Below, piece after piece: positions 11,801 to 53,084 of a DNA stretch of 64,000 nucleotides. The DNA lies in NCBI GenBank assembly GCA_036924085.1, contig JAVGWX010000005.1, forward strand, positions 40,493,664 to 40,557,663, in the 5' to 3' direction. This stretch comes from Ariolimax columbianus. Taxonomy: Eukaryota; Mollusca; Gastropoda; Stylommatophora; Arionidae. The translations under genes and the position numbers were made by a program. Every line of letters starts with the position of its first letter. Position 1 is the stretch's first letter. The notes beneath the pieces are model-generated. The model worked only from the letters and a program-made list of their open reading frames with translations, did no database searches and was not told the DNA's origin.

Positions 11801-12770
11801 CTGATTTCCTTATTTTCTAAAGGACAAACCTTTCGTAGATTCAATAAAACGCGAAGTTTACCGTTTAAATAAAGATAAACATTAAGGTACTCCCTTATCA
11901 GACACTGCTGTTGGGGATGAAGCGTTAAAAATACATTTGCACAAGACCCCTGCTTGTTAATGAGGTTGGGTGGTCAATTCTCTTCCTCGTTGCCTTTCCT
12001 TCCCTAACAAGGAAACCATTTACAGCTGTGTCGTCTGGATCGTACCAGTAACAAAAATTTAGCGCCGTACTTAGTCGCTAAAAGCGATTGCTCTATAACC
12101 AGCCTCTGTTTAGAAATAATCGCTAATACAATATTTGCAGCAGGTGAGATACAGCAGACACGCCAAACAAGGGGACATAAATATGTAACATCTACGTTGT
12201 TGCCTGTTTGTACAGGCCCATGTTTGAATCACAAGTGGTGTTGGAGTAAGCGGCTGATGAGGCTCGTGCATGCTCGCGGCAGGATTGGAAGTGTCATTAT
12301 AATTATGAAGCATCCTTTGCGCAGATGATCTTTTGTGTGTGGCTAAGAGGGGGGGGGGGGGGGGTGGACGAAAAACCATAACAGCAGCTAGGAAGGAAAG
12401 GTGCCAGTTCAAGGAGAAAAAGAAGGGGAAAAAAGGAAAAACAATTAGCAATGCTTTGAAAGTAATGAAAGAATGAACAAAGAATAAATGACAGAAATAT
12501 ATTAAGTACGTGGGGAATATTTTTTCATGCCTTTTCTAAACACGAGTTAGAAATATAGACATTGGCTGACACAATGGACCAATGACTGTACTGCACTCTT
12601 CCAGCAGTGTCACTGCCTTTAAACTGTTCTTGTGACTGGCCATTACGAATTGTACTTTGCTTTTGAAGTTTGGCACACGCAATACTCTTTCGGTAAGTCA
12701 TCTTAAAATTGATCTTCTGTTATTTTGTTAAAGACGTTATCGTTATTGCTGCTGTTTTCTTTCATTTCGC
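11800..12770. other. No gene recognised
   Basis: No coding or repeat pattern except a G run at 12350-12363. Confidence 0.5.
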
Positions 12771-12774
12771 ACTC

Positions 12775-13260
12775 TCTCTTTCACCTTCTTTCAGCCAGTG
12801 GTGCATAGGCCATCAACCAACCCTCGCCAAGCAGCTCTGTTCTGTGCAATCTTTTCACCTTCCTTTAAGCTTTTTCCTGTTTTCTTTACTTCCGCCTCCA
12901 AATCTCGTCTCCATGTATTCCTTGGTCTGCCTATGCCTCTCCTTCCCTGGGGGTTCCATGACAGGGATTGCCTGGTGATACTGGCCGGGGACTTTCTTAA
13001 TGCATGGCCCAACCATCTCCACTTTATTCCTAGGATTTCCTGTTCCAGTTTACCTTGTCCTGCTCTCTCCTTCAGTCAGTCGTTCGTAACTCTGTCAATC
13101 CATTTAATACCAATGATCTTTCTCAGGCATCTGTTGACAAAACCCTGCAGTCTCCTGTCATTGCCTTTGGTCATCCTCCAGGCTTCCGCTCCATACATCA
13201 GGACTATATGAGGCTTCCAAGAAACTTTAGGGAAAGTATCAACAACAACGTAGACCAATC
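12775..13260 (-). pseudogene. LINE family B C-terminus
   Basis: On the minus strand: VLMYGAEAWRMTKGNDRRLQ, FVNRCLRKIIGIKWIDRVTN (13076-13258), then GHALRKSPASITRQSLSWNP, QGRRGIGRPRNTWRRDLEAE and RAAWRGLVDGLC (12791-13012). This is the post-RT, DNA-binding-like tail of the family whose larger copies are at 31912-36240 and 43470-45875. One frameshift near 13050. Confidence 0.88.
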
Positions 13261-13264
13261 AAAA

Positions 13265-15120
13265 ATAAACAATTCTCACTAACAACGATGAAAACGTGCT
13301 ATATGAGATAGACTGAACACCAAAAACACAAAACAGAAGTTGTTGCACCATTAAGTTAAGGAGATAATAACCTAGTGGACATGCTGTGGAGTGTAGATCA
13401 GTGGAGGACCATGATGAGTTGTTTTGTATTTTCATATAACATCATCAAAGGATGTTAGACAAGAACGTGTCCCCGAATACCTGTCCAAATATGAAAGCAT
13501 TTCAAATGCACACAAAAAAACCATAGACTGCAAAAGAATCTCTTCACGGCCATCTGTAGTCTGACGCGAAAGAAATAATATATGTTCATAATAAGGACAA
13601 TTTTGATAATGATGTTTCTCAAAGATAAAACTTGCTGTTCGGGAATAACTGTTGTGTTTGATTCTTCGATTTAGTGGAATTGATAATTGTTGTGATAACT
13701 GATAAAAGCGGAAATAGAATACTGGAAAATAACAGAGGGAGCTGCAGTTAATGTGTTTCCTAAAATGGTCCTTAAGTGCCAGGTCAATCCGTGCATGCTA
13801 TCACGTCCTTTGTCAACATTCAGTTAGTAGAATTATCTAAACACATAGTTATTCGATTTCTTCTGATTCGGGCAATCTTCAGTCGGTGTTGCCTTCTATC
13901 ACTTTTTGCTCAAAGGATATATGGCTGCAATGTTCTACAAACTCTTCTTAAATTTGGTTAAACAACAAAAAAAGTGGCCTTTTCGACAACTACTCGTCTA
14001 TCTTAAGTTATGATGACTCCTAAGTACTTTAATTGTGTGAATTGTTTTAGTATTTTCCCCGTTGTTCCAACCTCCCATCTACAACGGAGTTTTCCCTTTT
14101 GTTATACCCTTTTGTTATACCCTTTGTCTTCACATGTGGCAGTTGCACTGAATTTGTCGTTTCAGTTCAGCAAGAAAGTGAAGTTACACTATTGAGTGCA
14201 CGCTGTATCGTGAAGCCAAGAAATGTTGGTACTTCTTCTCCTACACGCTGTGACTGCCAGTGACGCGGCAGGTAAAACAATATCAGTGCCACAACTACAC
14301 CACAGACACACATAGTCCCCCAACATATACTACCTTAATGGTAGACGTGTTACAGACTTCATTGTACTAGTTCATCAGCGTTACAAGAAGAAGGGTTCCT
14401 TTCTATGCGGTATTACGCTCCCTGATTCAGGGCAGAGTCACTTGCTCGTTTACAGCTGAGTAAACTTTAGAATGTTACCATCGGATCGCACACTCTAACT
14501 GGCTGCTCTGCTAATATTTTCACCACATCTCCCCTTTCCATAATTTAAAATGATAAAACCTAAAACAAAGAACGTCTGAGCAGCAAAATGGTATAGAGCT
14601 CATTTGTCACAGCATGATATATATATAAAGATGCAGACATTAATTTAGAAACATAATAATAATAATAAAAGTAATAATAATAGATATAAAAATAAACGAA
14701 GTTTAAGAGAAAGGTGGGAAAAGAGAGCGACAGAAAGGAATACACATTGGATCCTACCCAAATGTAAGTAATGTATTCAAACCATTAGATTTATGGCATC
14801 CCATAAGTAAGCTTAATTCATTTTCGAGCTTACAACTGATGTCCATCATCGCCAGAACAAGACACAATGCCAGTGACTGATATCAACCTTACCTTGGTGT
14901 AGAGGACTATTGAAACGACTAGTGACCCGAGGGCCGGTATTATTATAAATGTCATTGAGGTGTTAGTGGAAACTTGTTTTAGCCTTTGCCTAGCCATCCA
15001 TCTTAACGGCGTAACGATCAGCCTTATATTCTTTTAACGGCACTTTTATTTGAAGATAAATACAGCATTGAACTTAACCATAAGCTATTTACAAATAAGC
15101 AAATTTTCCCTGTGGATGTA
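13265..15120. other. No gene recognised
   Basis: AT-rich sequence. A small ATA/ATAAT microsatellite lies near 14650-14690. No coding pattern that I can support. Confidence 0.5.
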
Positions 15121-15129
15121 TATGTTTTT

Positions 15130-15600
15130 TATATGTTCCATCTGTCAATATTCTTTTATGGTTGTGAGGCATGGATAATTACAGCTGACCTGCAGCGGAG
15201 GATACAGGCCTTGGAGATGAGATGTTTCCGAAGACTTCTAAACAAAGATCGAGTTACAAATAAGGAAATACAAGAAAGAATTACAACAATCGGGCCTTTT
15301 TAAGACCTCTCGGCAACTGTCAAAAGAATGAAACTTGCTTGGTACTGTCACATATCGAGATCAAATGGTCTTGCAAATACGATCCTGCGCGGAAAGGTGT
15401 AAGGCAGACGACGAAGAGGCCGTCCCAAAAAGAGAGGTGGGAGGACAACATAAAAGAATGAACCAATCTCCGATCAGAAGAGGCACAGGGAGCGACCGCC
15501 GACAGAGAAGGATGACGTGAGGTGTGGGAATGTCTTCGTTTGTGCCCTAACGACCTCGCTGGTTACGGGATGACCTGACCTGACCTAACGGACATTCATA
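15130..15600 (+). pseudogene. LINE family C 3' end
   Basis: Encodes FYGCEAWIITADLQRRIQAL, RCFRRLLNKDRVTNKEIQ, then in other frames a GRRRRGRPKKRWEDNIKEW block and CLRLCPNDLAGYGMT. It ends in a TGACC(TGACC)n tail at 15572-15592. Related 3' ends are at 38517-38955, 60800-61255 and 21560-21735. Confidence 0.85.
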
Positions 15601-15609
15601 TTTTAGATA

Positions 15610-16312
15610 TGAAAATTGTATACATGGAAACGCCCAGGTAATAGGACAAGAAATCAAATTGATTTTATTATGATCAGACACATATTTAGAAATATTCTGA
15701 ACAACATCCAGACATACCTAGAAGCAGACATCAATTCAGACCACAATCCAGTTTGTATGAAAGTGGATATATAACTCAATAGCACAGAGAGCAGGGGAAC
15801 AAAGACACTTAATAAAGATAGGTCAGCGCTAAAACAACCAGATACATGGCAAAAGTACCAGATAGCAGTAAAGAAGATGTATGAAAACTTACAATCAGAG
15901 GACAAGGAAGGAAACACAGAGCGGAGAATAAAGGCTAAATGGGAACGTATAAAAACCACTATCCAAGTAGCAAATAAATCGGTACCAGATAAAGAACTTA
16001 GGAAAAACCAAGAATGGATGACAGATGACATCTTAACTAAAATGGCAGATAGAAAGACGGCTAAAAACACTCCTGCATATTCATCACTACACAATGAGAT
16101 ACATACAATGTGCAGGCTGGCCAAAGAACAGTGGTTGGGAGAAAAATGCAAGGTAATAGAAGACATGGGACTAAAACACAATACCAGAGAAATGCGAATA
16201 GAAAATTTTAAAAACAACCAAGACACAGGTAACCCAGAGTTAAGGATGCATCCGAGATAAAAAAAATGGCGCCATTTTGATTGATGAGAATGACATATCA
16301 AACAGATGGCAC
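15610..16312 (+). pseudogene. LINE endonuclease end and linker fragment
   Basis: Begins with WKRPGNRTRNQIDFIMI (end of an APE-type endonuclease, with the conserved RNQID), then INSDHNPVCMKV (SDH motif). A linker follows, including EWMTDDILTKMADRK and RLAKEQWLGEKCKVIEDMG (15877-16260) and GAILIDENDISNRW. Family not assigned. Cut off at about 16312 by the start of the Tx1/L1-like element. Confidence 0.75.
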
Positions 16313-18202
16313 AAGTAAGGATTAAATCTAACACAATAACACACGAAACACCTAACAAACAATATCTATCGATCGAACAAAATATACAACTCAGTAGACG
16401 TTATCAGCAGACGTTAACAGCAATCAAGGACGGTTTCATTATTACGGAAACCAATAAAATAGGTCAAGGTTCCGCAATTATTACGCTGACCTATATTCGA
16501 CCAAGAGATCACCAACAGAGCCCACGTGAAAGTCGTGAGACCTTCACCAAGCGCTTGAACGAGCTAACTCTCAGTGAACAGCTGACCTTAGACAATCTGA
16601 CTCTCTCTCAACTCTTTTCAAAAGGGTAAGAGTCCTGGCCCCTGATGGCCTGACTGCCAAATTTTACTCCACGTTTTTTCACGTGCTGAGTCCACTCCTT
16701 CTCAGCGTCTTGCAAGAGTCGTTCGAGACAGTGGAACTACCAGCTATATTACATTAATACATACACCTGATACAGATAAAAATGAAGTTAAACATTATAG
16801 GATTATCTCCATACTAAATACAGATTCTAAAATTCAAACGAAAGCTTTAACATTAAAACTTAAACCCTTCATAAAACGTCTTGTTCATGAAGACCGGCAA
16901 TGTAGTGTACACATCAGAAGTATAATTAAAAACGAGCATTTTTTAAGAGTCGTAATCCAATATACATTTTAAAAAAAGACACACAGTCAGCAATACTATC
17001 TATAGACCATGAGAAAGCATTTGATAGGGTCTCACATGAGAATACCTACAAAACACTAGAAGAAAATAACATGGGGGAATATTTTACAAACTGCGTCAAA
17101 ATCATATAGCATATCTGAGAGTAGATTATTAATAAACTATACACTTACAGACACAATACAAATAACTAGATCGGTAAGACAGAGCTGCCTCATCACCGTT
17201 ACTAGACGTTTTAGTATTGGAGCCAATATTCGAAACAAATTAGGCAAGACAATACCATTAAAGGAACACATATTCCAGGGATAGGAGAGAACAAACTTAT
17301 AGCATACACAGAAGACACTGCATTTTTTCCATCAATAGAAAACATACTAAATTCATTTGAAACATTTGGCAAACAGAGTGGCTCTAAAATAAATATATTA
17401 AAATTATAAAATTACCGGAAACTGAAAGTGGAAATTTAAAACAGATTCCCCCTTCCAACTAATGCAAGAAAATAAACTAAAAATATATGGAATAGATTTT
17501 CAGGCAAACCCTTAAATAAAAATAAAGAAATGCGAAAATTAACAGAACAGATCCAAAATAAGTTAGAAAAATATAAATATAAGATCACAGCAATATTCAG
17601 AAGTATAATAATAAATAATTTCATTATACATAAACTAATCTCTACATGCAACATATTTAGTCCCCCAATAACGACCACTAAAGAAGTAAACATGCTCATT
17701 AGGTTCTTCATATTTAGATATGCAATACATAGCATACAATCTAAAACATTAATGCAAGACAAAAAAGCGAGGCGAAATTGCCTTACAAAACATTTAAACA
17801 AAAATTCAACCCCTCAGAATCAAATTTCTAAGCGAAATATTCGCAAACCCAAATGAGTACCCACCAGCACACTATTACGTGGGATCAAAATTATGTAACA
17901 GTTCCCGCCGGAGCAAGGGGAGTTTAGGATGCCTGAACATGTTAAAGCTTAAAGCTACCTGAATGCATGTCAAGGTCACTCACTGTCTCAGCAAAGGAGA
18001 ACAGAGTTGGGTTAAGGAATGTGGACAGATAGAAACTGACCACTGGCCTTCCGATTTTGGTAGGGGGAGATTGATTGACAGACGAAATTGGCAGCGGGGC
18101 TTGCTGCGAGAGAATGAATGACAGGTGGGCAAAGTGTTTCGGTCCAATTGGATTGAAGATGACCATACCTGAGATCGATTGGTCAAGCTCTGGCCTTGCT
18201 TG

Positions 18203-18212
18203 AGGATATATA
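18203..18212 (+). promoter_or_regulatory. TATA-like box in the solo LTR
   Basis: GGATATATAA lies about 310 bp into the LTR, a plausible U3 promoter. Position and sequence only. Confidence 0.4.
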
Positions 18213-18750
18213 ACTCGAGACAAAGTTTAGCTCGGGGGGGCTGGAGAGAGGGACAGGCTAGATAGAGAGAGGCTGGATAGAGGGATGGAGACAGGCTGGG
18301 GAGAGAGAGAGGCTGTATGGAAGAGAGAGAGAGACTGAATGTGGATAGTATGTTTAACTCACCGACTTAAATAGAGGAGCGATTGATTGACGGTTGGGCG
18401 AATGTTTAGTGATAGAACAGGATCGCTCAAATAGGTGTGTGAGTTTTGCATTAATAGATAATCTGAACGTGTGTTTGTAAGCAAGGACACATTGTGAACG
18501 AGTTATGTCGAGATCGCCCGCCTAAGGGGATTTCAGTGAGAAAGAGTATTTTATAAGGTGTGTTGAAGACGCAGTTAAGGCGATGTGTGTGTGATGTAAT
18601 TGCAAGGCAATAGAACTGGGTTTTTAGATAGTTGGGAATTCCATCAATAGCTAATGCTTACAATTCCCGTTTTAGTAGAATGTTTAGTTAAGATATGTAT
18701 TATATTGTGTTTGTAATTTCTCTACTCATTGTATGATATGAGTATGATAT

Positions 18751-18756
18751 AATAAA
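18751..18756 (+). promoter_or_regulatory. AATAAA polyadenylation signal in the solo LTR
   Basis: Canonical AATAAA about 545 bp after the TATA-like box, compatible with an R-region polyadenylation signal. Confidence 0.4.
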
Positions 18757-19660
18757 TATGCCACCTGCTGTGTGATATGTCATTTACTGAGTATGGTCAT
18801 GATGATGTGGATGAGTGTGAGAATGTTCTAAGTTAGATCGCGGCCAGGGCAAGCAGAGGGTCTGTTACAATTACCAAACTCTGTATATTAAATAATAATA
18901 TGCCCCATTTTTGGGTACGCTTACCACCTTCTTATAAAGAACGCATTAGGTATATACGAAATAATGAACAGTTAGTTAAAGAAGAAACAACAGCTATTTA
19001 TTTTAAAAAATAGTACAATCCCAAGAGCCTGCACTAAAAAATATAATAAAATGGGGATTCAATTACTTCATTACAGACTATACATATAAATTCAGTAGCC
19101 TTCACACACTTAAAGTATCATCCAAAACTAAAGAAGTTACATACATACTATCTAATTTAACACCAATTCAATCCAAAAAAGGATACAGACCCAAGTGCAA
19201 ATTATGCAGACAGAACATAACAGAAACTGAACAACATATATTCTTTCAATGCAAAACTGAAGCAACAAATTTAGAAGCAATTAGGCAGACAATAAACAAA
19301 CACACAAAACCCAAAGTAGACAAGTTCAGAGCAGTAATGTTAAATAATATCCCCAAAACAGACAAAAACACTCATAACAAACTACTAACACTGTTAACAG
19401 AATTTAAACACTAACCTGGAACTGCCGGCACAAGGCAATAAACGAACAAAGAATATACACACCAAACATGTTTAGACACACATATATATATACACACACA
19501 CACGCACATATTTGTGCCCATGAATAATTTGATCTGAAACTTGTTTCCCTTTTGAATTAAAAAAAGCAAATCTACGATATTTGTTTTAACAAGAAACGTT
19601 TGTTCTTTTTGGGAAGAAATAAAATGAGTTTACAATAATGTTATTGCTATGCCATTTATT

Positions 19661-19813
19661 TTAATTTTTTATTCCCTTCTTTTCTTCTCTTATGCAGGAT
19701 AAAGGTTTCGATTTTAATCCGACATCTTCAGGTTCATTGTCATTCCTATAATTGTTTTCAGAGTCATCCTCTAATGCTTGCAAAATTTGTTCAGTTCTAA
19801 ATAGTTTCGCCAT
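19661..19813 (-). pseudogene. Short acidic ORF, possible piggyBac-like transposase N-terminus
   Basis: An ATG-to-stop frame of 50 codons reads MAKLFRTEQILQALEDDSEN followed by NYRNDNEPEDVG. The pattern of a short leader plus an acidic stretch resembles the N-terminus of piggyBac-like transposases. No catalytic domain follows, so it would be a truncated fragment. It could equally be a chance frame. Confidence 0.3.
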
Positions 19814-19920
19814 TTCACTACGAGTCAGGCCTTCAAATGAACAGGTCTGCTAGCCAAAATATACCTTTCACACAAAACTATGGAGGAAACAATAGCAAAT
19901 AGTTCTTTGTCAATTTCCCG

Positions 19921-20277
19921 CGTTTACCCAGTTACGTGTGATCTATATTTTACAAGTATTGCGTGATAAAGGTGTCCACCAGAGCGATCATATCTCACCG
20001 AACCTCTTCTCCGCATGTTTGGAACCATTCAATTTCCTGCGTTCCCTCAGTGACGTGTGATCTATATTTTACAAGTATGGCGTGATAAAGGGGTCCACCA
20101 GGGCGATCATATCTCACCGAACCTCTTCTCCGCATGTTTGGAACCAGTCAATTTCCTGCGTTCCCTCAGTGACGTGTGATCTATATTTTACAAGTATGGC
20201 GCGATAAAGGGGTCCACCAGGGCGATCATATCTCACCAAACCTCTTCTCCGCATGTTTGGAACCAGTCATTAGCCAA
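19921..20277. repeat. 119-bp tandem triplication within LINE family F
   Basis: Three nearly identical units, phased by ATCTATATTTTACAAGTAT at 19941, 20060 and 20179. Each contains GTCCACCAGGGCGATCATAT, the coding segment for RT motif 'VHQGDHISPNLFSACLE'. So a piece of the reverse transcriptase palm was tandemly copied. Confidence 0.93.
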
Positions 20278-21118
20278 TGCAACTGTGACACCTTTGGCAT
20301 CCTTATTGACGGTAGACGCCTCAAACATCTTCGATTTGACGATGACATAGTGCTCATCACAGTCAGCACCAGAAGACAACCATATTATGCAGATACTAGA
20401 TGGAGATACAAGAAAGCGGGACTGGAGATGAACGTCTCGAAAACCAAAGTGTTGCTCGATCGCTTCGCCACTTGTGATCCAGTCTTCCTTGGCCATGCAC
20501 GATTAGAGGATGTCAACCAGTACATTTATCTTGGACGCCTTCTGAATATGCAGAATAACCTGGAACCTGAACTGACAAGACGTCGCCGCATAGGTTGGAC
20601 ATCCTTCTCGTCTATTAACACGGTCCTGAAAGGTTGCCATGACCAGGACCCACGAGCCTCCCTTTTTAATTCCACTATACTTCTCGCGATGTGATACGAT
20701 GCTGAGATGTGGACACTAACAAAATCACTAGAGGACAAATTGTATGTGACCCAGGCCTCCCTTGAGAGACGCTTGGCCGGAACCAGCGTATGCACGGTCT
20801 CCTCAATTCTGACATAAGACGATTGCCTCTGGTCAAGGATAAGGTATTCCATGCAGATAAGGCAAAGTATAGACGCACAGGTCACATGTTAAGACGAAAG
20901 AAAGGTCAATGAAGCACAGCGACAGCAGCCTGGTACTCCCGAGGTAAGGTAAGATCTCCAATGCGTTGGTTAGATGCCCTTGCTGTACGCTGCAACATCA
21001 GAGATGCCTCTAGATGAGCAATTGCCACGCACTGGACATCCGTGGCCCAAAACAGGAAGACGAAGTTGGGATCCGCAGCTACGCTGAGGAACGGGTCATC
21101 AAAATCAAGATCAAATTG
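20176..21118 (+). pseudogene. LINE family F (RTE-like) reverse transcriptase end
   Basis: The longest frame (20176-20694) reads VHQGDHISPNLFSACLEPV, GILIDGRRLKHLRFDDDIVL (catalytic box Phe-Asp-Asp-Asp instead of Phe-Ala-Asp-Asp), GLEMNVSKTKVLL and NQYIYLGRLL. After a stop come EMWTLTKSLEDKL and the 3' tail domain shared with 11500-11800, ending in a TCAAAATCAAGATCAA tail. The pre-palm region is absent; only the 119-bp repeats precede it. Confidence 0.88.
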
Positions 21119-21559
21119 GCGTGATAAATAGTCATATGATTTGCAGGCGAGTAGTTAAAATATAAGTCGACTCGCCATAGGATCGCAACGACAATTCGTG
21201 ATGGCAAATATACTAGACAGAGAAAATGTCCGAGGCAATGGAGAAATATTAAGAAAATATTAAAAGTATATATTTTCATATTTTCTTCGTATTTCACCAT
21301 TAACTCTTGACAGTTTCTGCTTTTATCATTTTCAACTTGTTTTACAATTTTAGTTTAACTCAGTCAGTAAACTCACATTTAATCGATACAGCAAATCAGG
21401 TGAAAGATATGTAAATGATACGAGATGGAAGAGAGACAAAATTGCACATACTTAGGTAAGAAAAGAAAATCAGGAGACGGAAGAATCACAGCGAAAGTCC
21501 CACCAAATATGCAATAAGGCAAATCAGAACATTAGACAATTAAAACCAATACTTAATTG

Positions 21560-21735
21560 CAAATTTAGACACAACTTTAATGAACTGCCACCTGGAGGGA
21601 AATTAGCTCCGTCAAGATGGTTGTGGCCAAAGACACACCGTTGTTGTATGGTGTGAGCTGGTACTACAAACTACACGAACGGGGCCTGAACGACCTTCTA
21701 GGTTATTGGACTGTTTATGGTGATGATGATGATGA
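21560..21735 (+). mobile_element. LINE family C extreme 3' end with TGATGA tail
   Basis: ACTACACGAACGGGGCCTGA, ACGACCTTCTAGGTTATTGG and the GATGATGATGATGA tail match the end of 60800-61255. Heavily 5' truncated. Confidence 0.65.
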
Positions 21736-22200
21736 CAATAACTACCACAAGCGCTTTATATAAAACGATTTTCGTCCCGACATTATTCTACCAATGTCAA
21801 AACTGGACACTAACATCAATTGAAAATCTACAAATCTTTACAACAAAAATGAAATTCCAGCAACAAATATTTAGTGTAACAATGGGAGGCAAGATCAGAA
21901 ACGATGACAACAGGATGCTAGCGGGAACAACACCAGTGTTAGACTGGCGTACATTAATAAACAGGAACTAAAATTGTTTGACGCGTAACAAGACAACCAT
22001 CACATAGCAACCCCCATAGCAAACAGAAAGACCAAAGACCGACCAAGAAAAAGATAATTTACGTAAATATCTGAGAGGGTAAATGCCACTGTGCATGAGG
22101 CACACAGTAGAACTCGCTCGAGAGATCTCTTCATAACATGCGATGAAAGGTAAAGCAGGAAAAGCGAAAAGAAGAAAAAGCAACATTAAATAGTATACTG
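21736..22200 (+). pseudogene. LINE family D C-terminus
   Basis: Encodes ALYKTIFVPTLFYQCQNWTL, then a degenerated Cys-rich part, RMLAGTTPVLDWRTLINR and DRPRKR in shifted frames. It is the same C-terminal module as 9130-9550 (minus). No RT core is present. Confidence 0.78.
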
Positions 22201-22240
22201 ATAAAGAGAATAACAATTCATTACATTATCACTAATATCT

Positions 22241-23446
22241 GCAGCTGTTAGATTACCTACAATCATCAATGTAACTGCTAGATTACCTACAATCATCAAT
22301 GTAACTACTAGAGTACCTACAATCATCAATGCAACTGCTAGATTACCTATAATCATGAATGTAACTATTAGATTACCTACAATCATCAATCATCAATGTA
22401 ACTGCTTGATTACCTACAATCATCAATATACCTGCTAGATTGCCTACAATCATCAATGTAACTGTTATATTACCCACAATCATCAATGTATCTGCTAGAT
22501 TGTCTACAATAATCAATGTAACTGTTATATTACCCACAATCATCAATGTAACTATTAGATTACATACAATCATCAATCATCAATGTAACTGCTAGATTAC
22601 CTACAATCATCAATGTATCTGCTAGATTGCCTACAATCATCAATGTAACTGTTATATTACCCACAATCATCAATGTAACTGCTAGGTTACCTACACCCAT
22701 CAATGTATCTGCTAGATTGCCTACAATCATCAATGTAACTGTTATATTACCCACAATCATCAATGTAACTGTTATATTACCCACAATCATCAATGTAACT
22801 ATTAGATTACATACAATCATCAATCATCAATGTAACTGCTAGATTACCTACAATCATCAATGTATCTGCTAGATTGCCTACAATCATCAATGTAACTGTT
22901 ATATTACCCACAATCATCAATGTAACTGTTATATTACCCACAATCTTCAATGTAACTGCTAGATTACCTACAATCATCAATGTATCTGCTAGATTGCCTA
23001 CAATCATCAATGTAACTGTTATATTACCCACAATCATCAATGTAACTGTTATATTACCCACAATCATCAATGTAACTGCTAGATTGCCTACAATCATCAA
23101 TGTAACTGTTATATTACCCACAATCATCAATGTAACTGTTATATTACCCACAATCTTCAATGTAACTGCTAGATTACCTACAATCATCAATGTATCTGCT
23201 AGATTGCCTACAATCATCAATGTAACTGTTATATTACCCACAATCATCAATGTAACTGTTATATTACCCACAATCTTCAATGTAACTGCTAGATTACCTA
23301 CAATCATCAATGTATCTGCTAGATTGCCTACAATCATCAATGTAACTGTTATATTACCCACAGTCATCAATGTAACTGCTAGATTACCTACAATCATCAA
23401 TGTAACTATTAGATTACCTACAACCATCAATGTAACTGCTAGATTT
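22241..23446. repeat. 30-bp minisatellite with higher-order structure, about 40 copies
   Basis: Unit is AATCATCAATGTAACTGCTAGATTACCTAC with variants GTATCTGCTAGATTGCC and GTAACTGTTATATTACCC. The variants recur in a fixed order, giving longer composite repeats, and a doubled ATCAATCATCAAT marks 22387, 22573 and 22821. The 30-bp length makes long artefactual open frames on both strands, e.g. a 10-residue repeat PTIINVTARL. Confidence 0.95.
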
Positions 23447-23761
23447 GTAAAGTACGGGTATTTCAGCTTGTTTTCTTTTTTTATAATCGTTTATTTCTGC
23501 TTTTGTTTCCTGCATCCTCACTGCCATTTCACTCCTCTTGCAACCTTTCAAATATGACATATTTGCTTTACTTACACTGTTGAGATATAGACAAACCAAT
23601 GGAGGTGAGATCGTTACTGTAATTGAAACAAAGTTGTTCGATTGCAGATCAGATAGCTGATAAACACTGAAACCAGAAATAGCATGGATGTATAATGGTG
23701 GTTTCACCTTACTGTTAAGTATATTTCCCATTGTAATGTACTAATAATCATGTCCCGTCAG

Positions 23762-52931
<29,170 letters not shown>

Positions 52932-53084
52932 ACAAATTTTGTTCGCGATCTTGGTTGCAAACAATATAATTGAAATTCAGTACAATTATTACAGTTGTAG
53001 TGTTTGTTTCATTTGAAAATGATAACTGGAATTATGTTTTTTTTCGTGAAAATTACAGTTTTTATTCTGAAAAGGCAGCTGTCA

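Larger units (their letters stand above)
17894..18869 (+). mobile_element. Solo LTR, 976 bp, inside the Tx1/L1-like LINE
   Basis: Starts TGTAACAG and ends CTGTTACA, the short inverted ends of an LTR. It is flanked by ATTA on each side (17890-17893 and 18870-18873). It interrupts the LINE reading frame between GSKL and the following coding segment. No internal retroviral-type coding region is present, so it is a recombined single LTR. The short duplication fits integrase-mediated insertion. Confidence 0.82.
16313..19445 (+). pseudogene. LINE family G (Tx1/L1-like), split by a solo LTR
   Basis: Domains in order: linker (16306-16629) running into PDGLTAKFYS at about 16645 after a frameshift; RT fingers around 16760-16980; palm AFDRVSHENTYKTLEENNMG (near 17010-17070); a region with RQSCLITV in place of the usual Gly-Cys-Pro (17180); YTEDTAFFPS (17310) where the catalytic Tyr-Ala-Asp-Asp is expected; an L1-type C-terminal part KLEKYKYKITAIFRSIIIN (17530-17700). 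After the LTR come PHFWVRLPPSYKERIRYI and a zinc-knuckle-like CKLCRQNITETEQHIFFQC (about 19200-19255). Its base composition is clearly more AT-rich than that of neighbouring elements. Dead by frameshifts and catalytic change. Confidence 0.85.

Noticed and set aside
12350..12363. Poly-G and other homopolymers as G-quadruplex regulators
   Set aside because: Single runs with no companion G tracts, and homopolymer length is unreliable in assemblies.
15654..16358. 234-codon minus-strand hydrophobic frame
   Set aside because: It is antisense to the LINE endonuclease/linker fragment on the + strand, whose motifs are clear.
22241..23446. Regular 30-bp repeats suggestive of a CRISPR array
   Set aside because: Units are contiguous variants of one sequence with no unique spacers, no cas genes, and a eukaryotic context.
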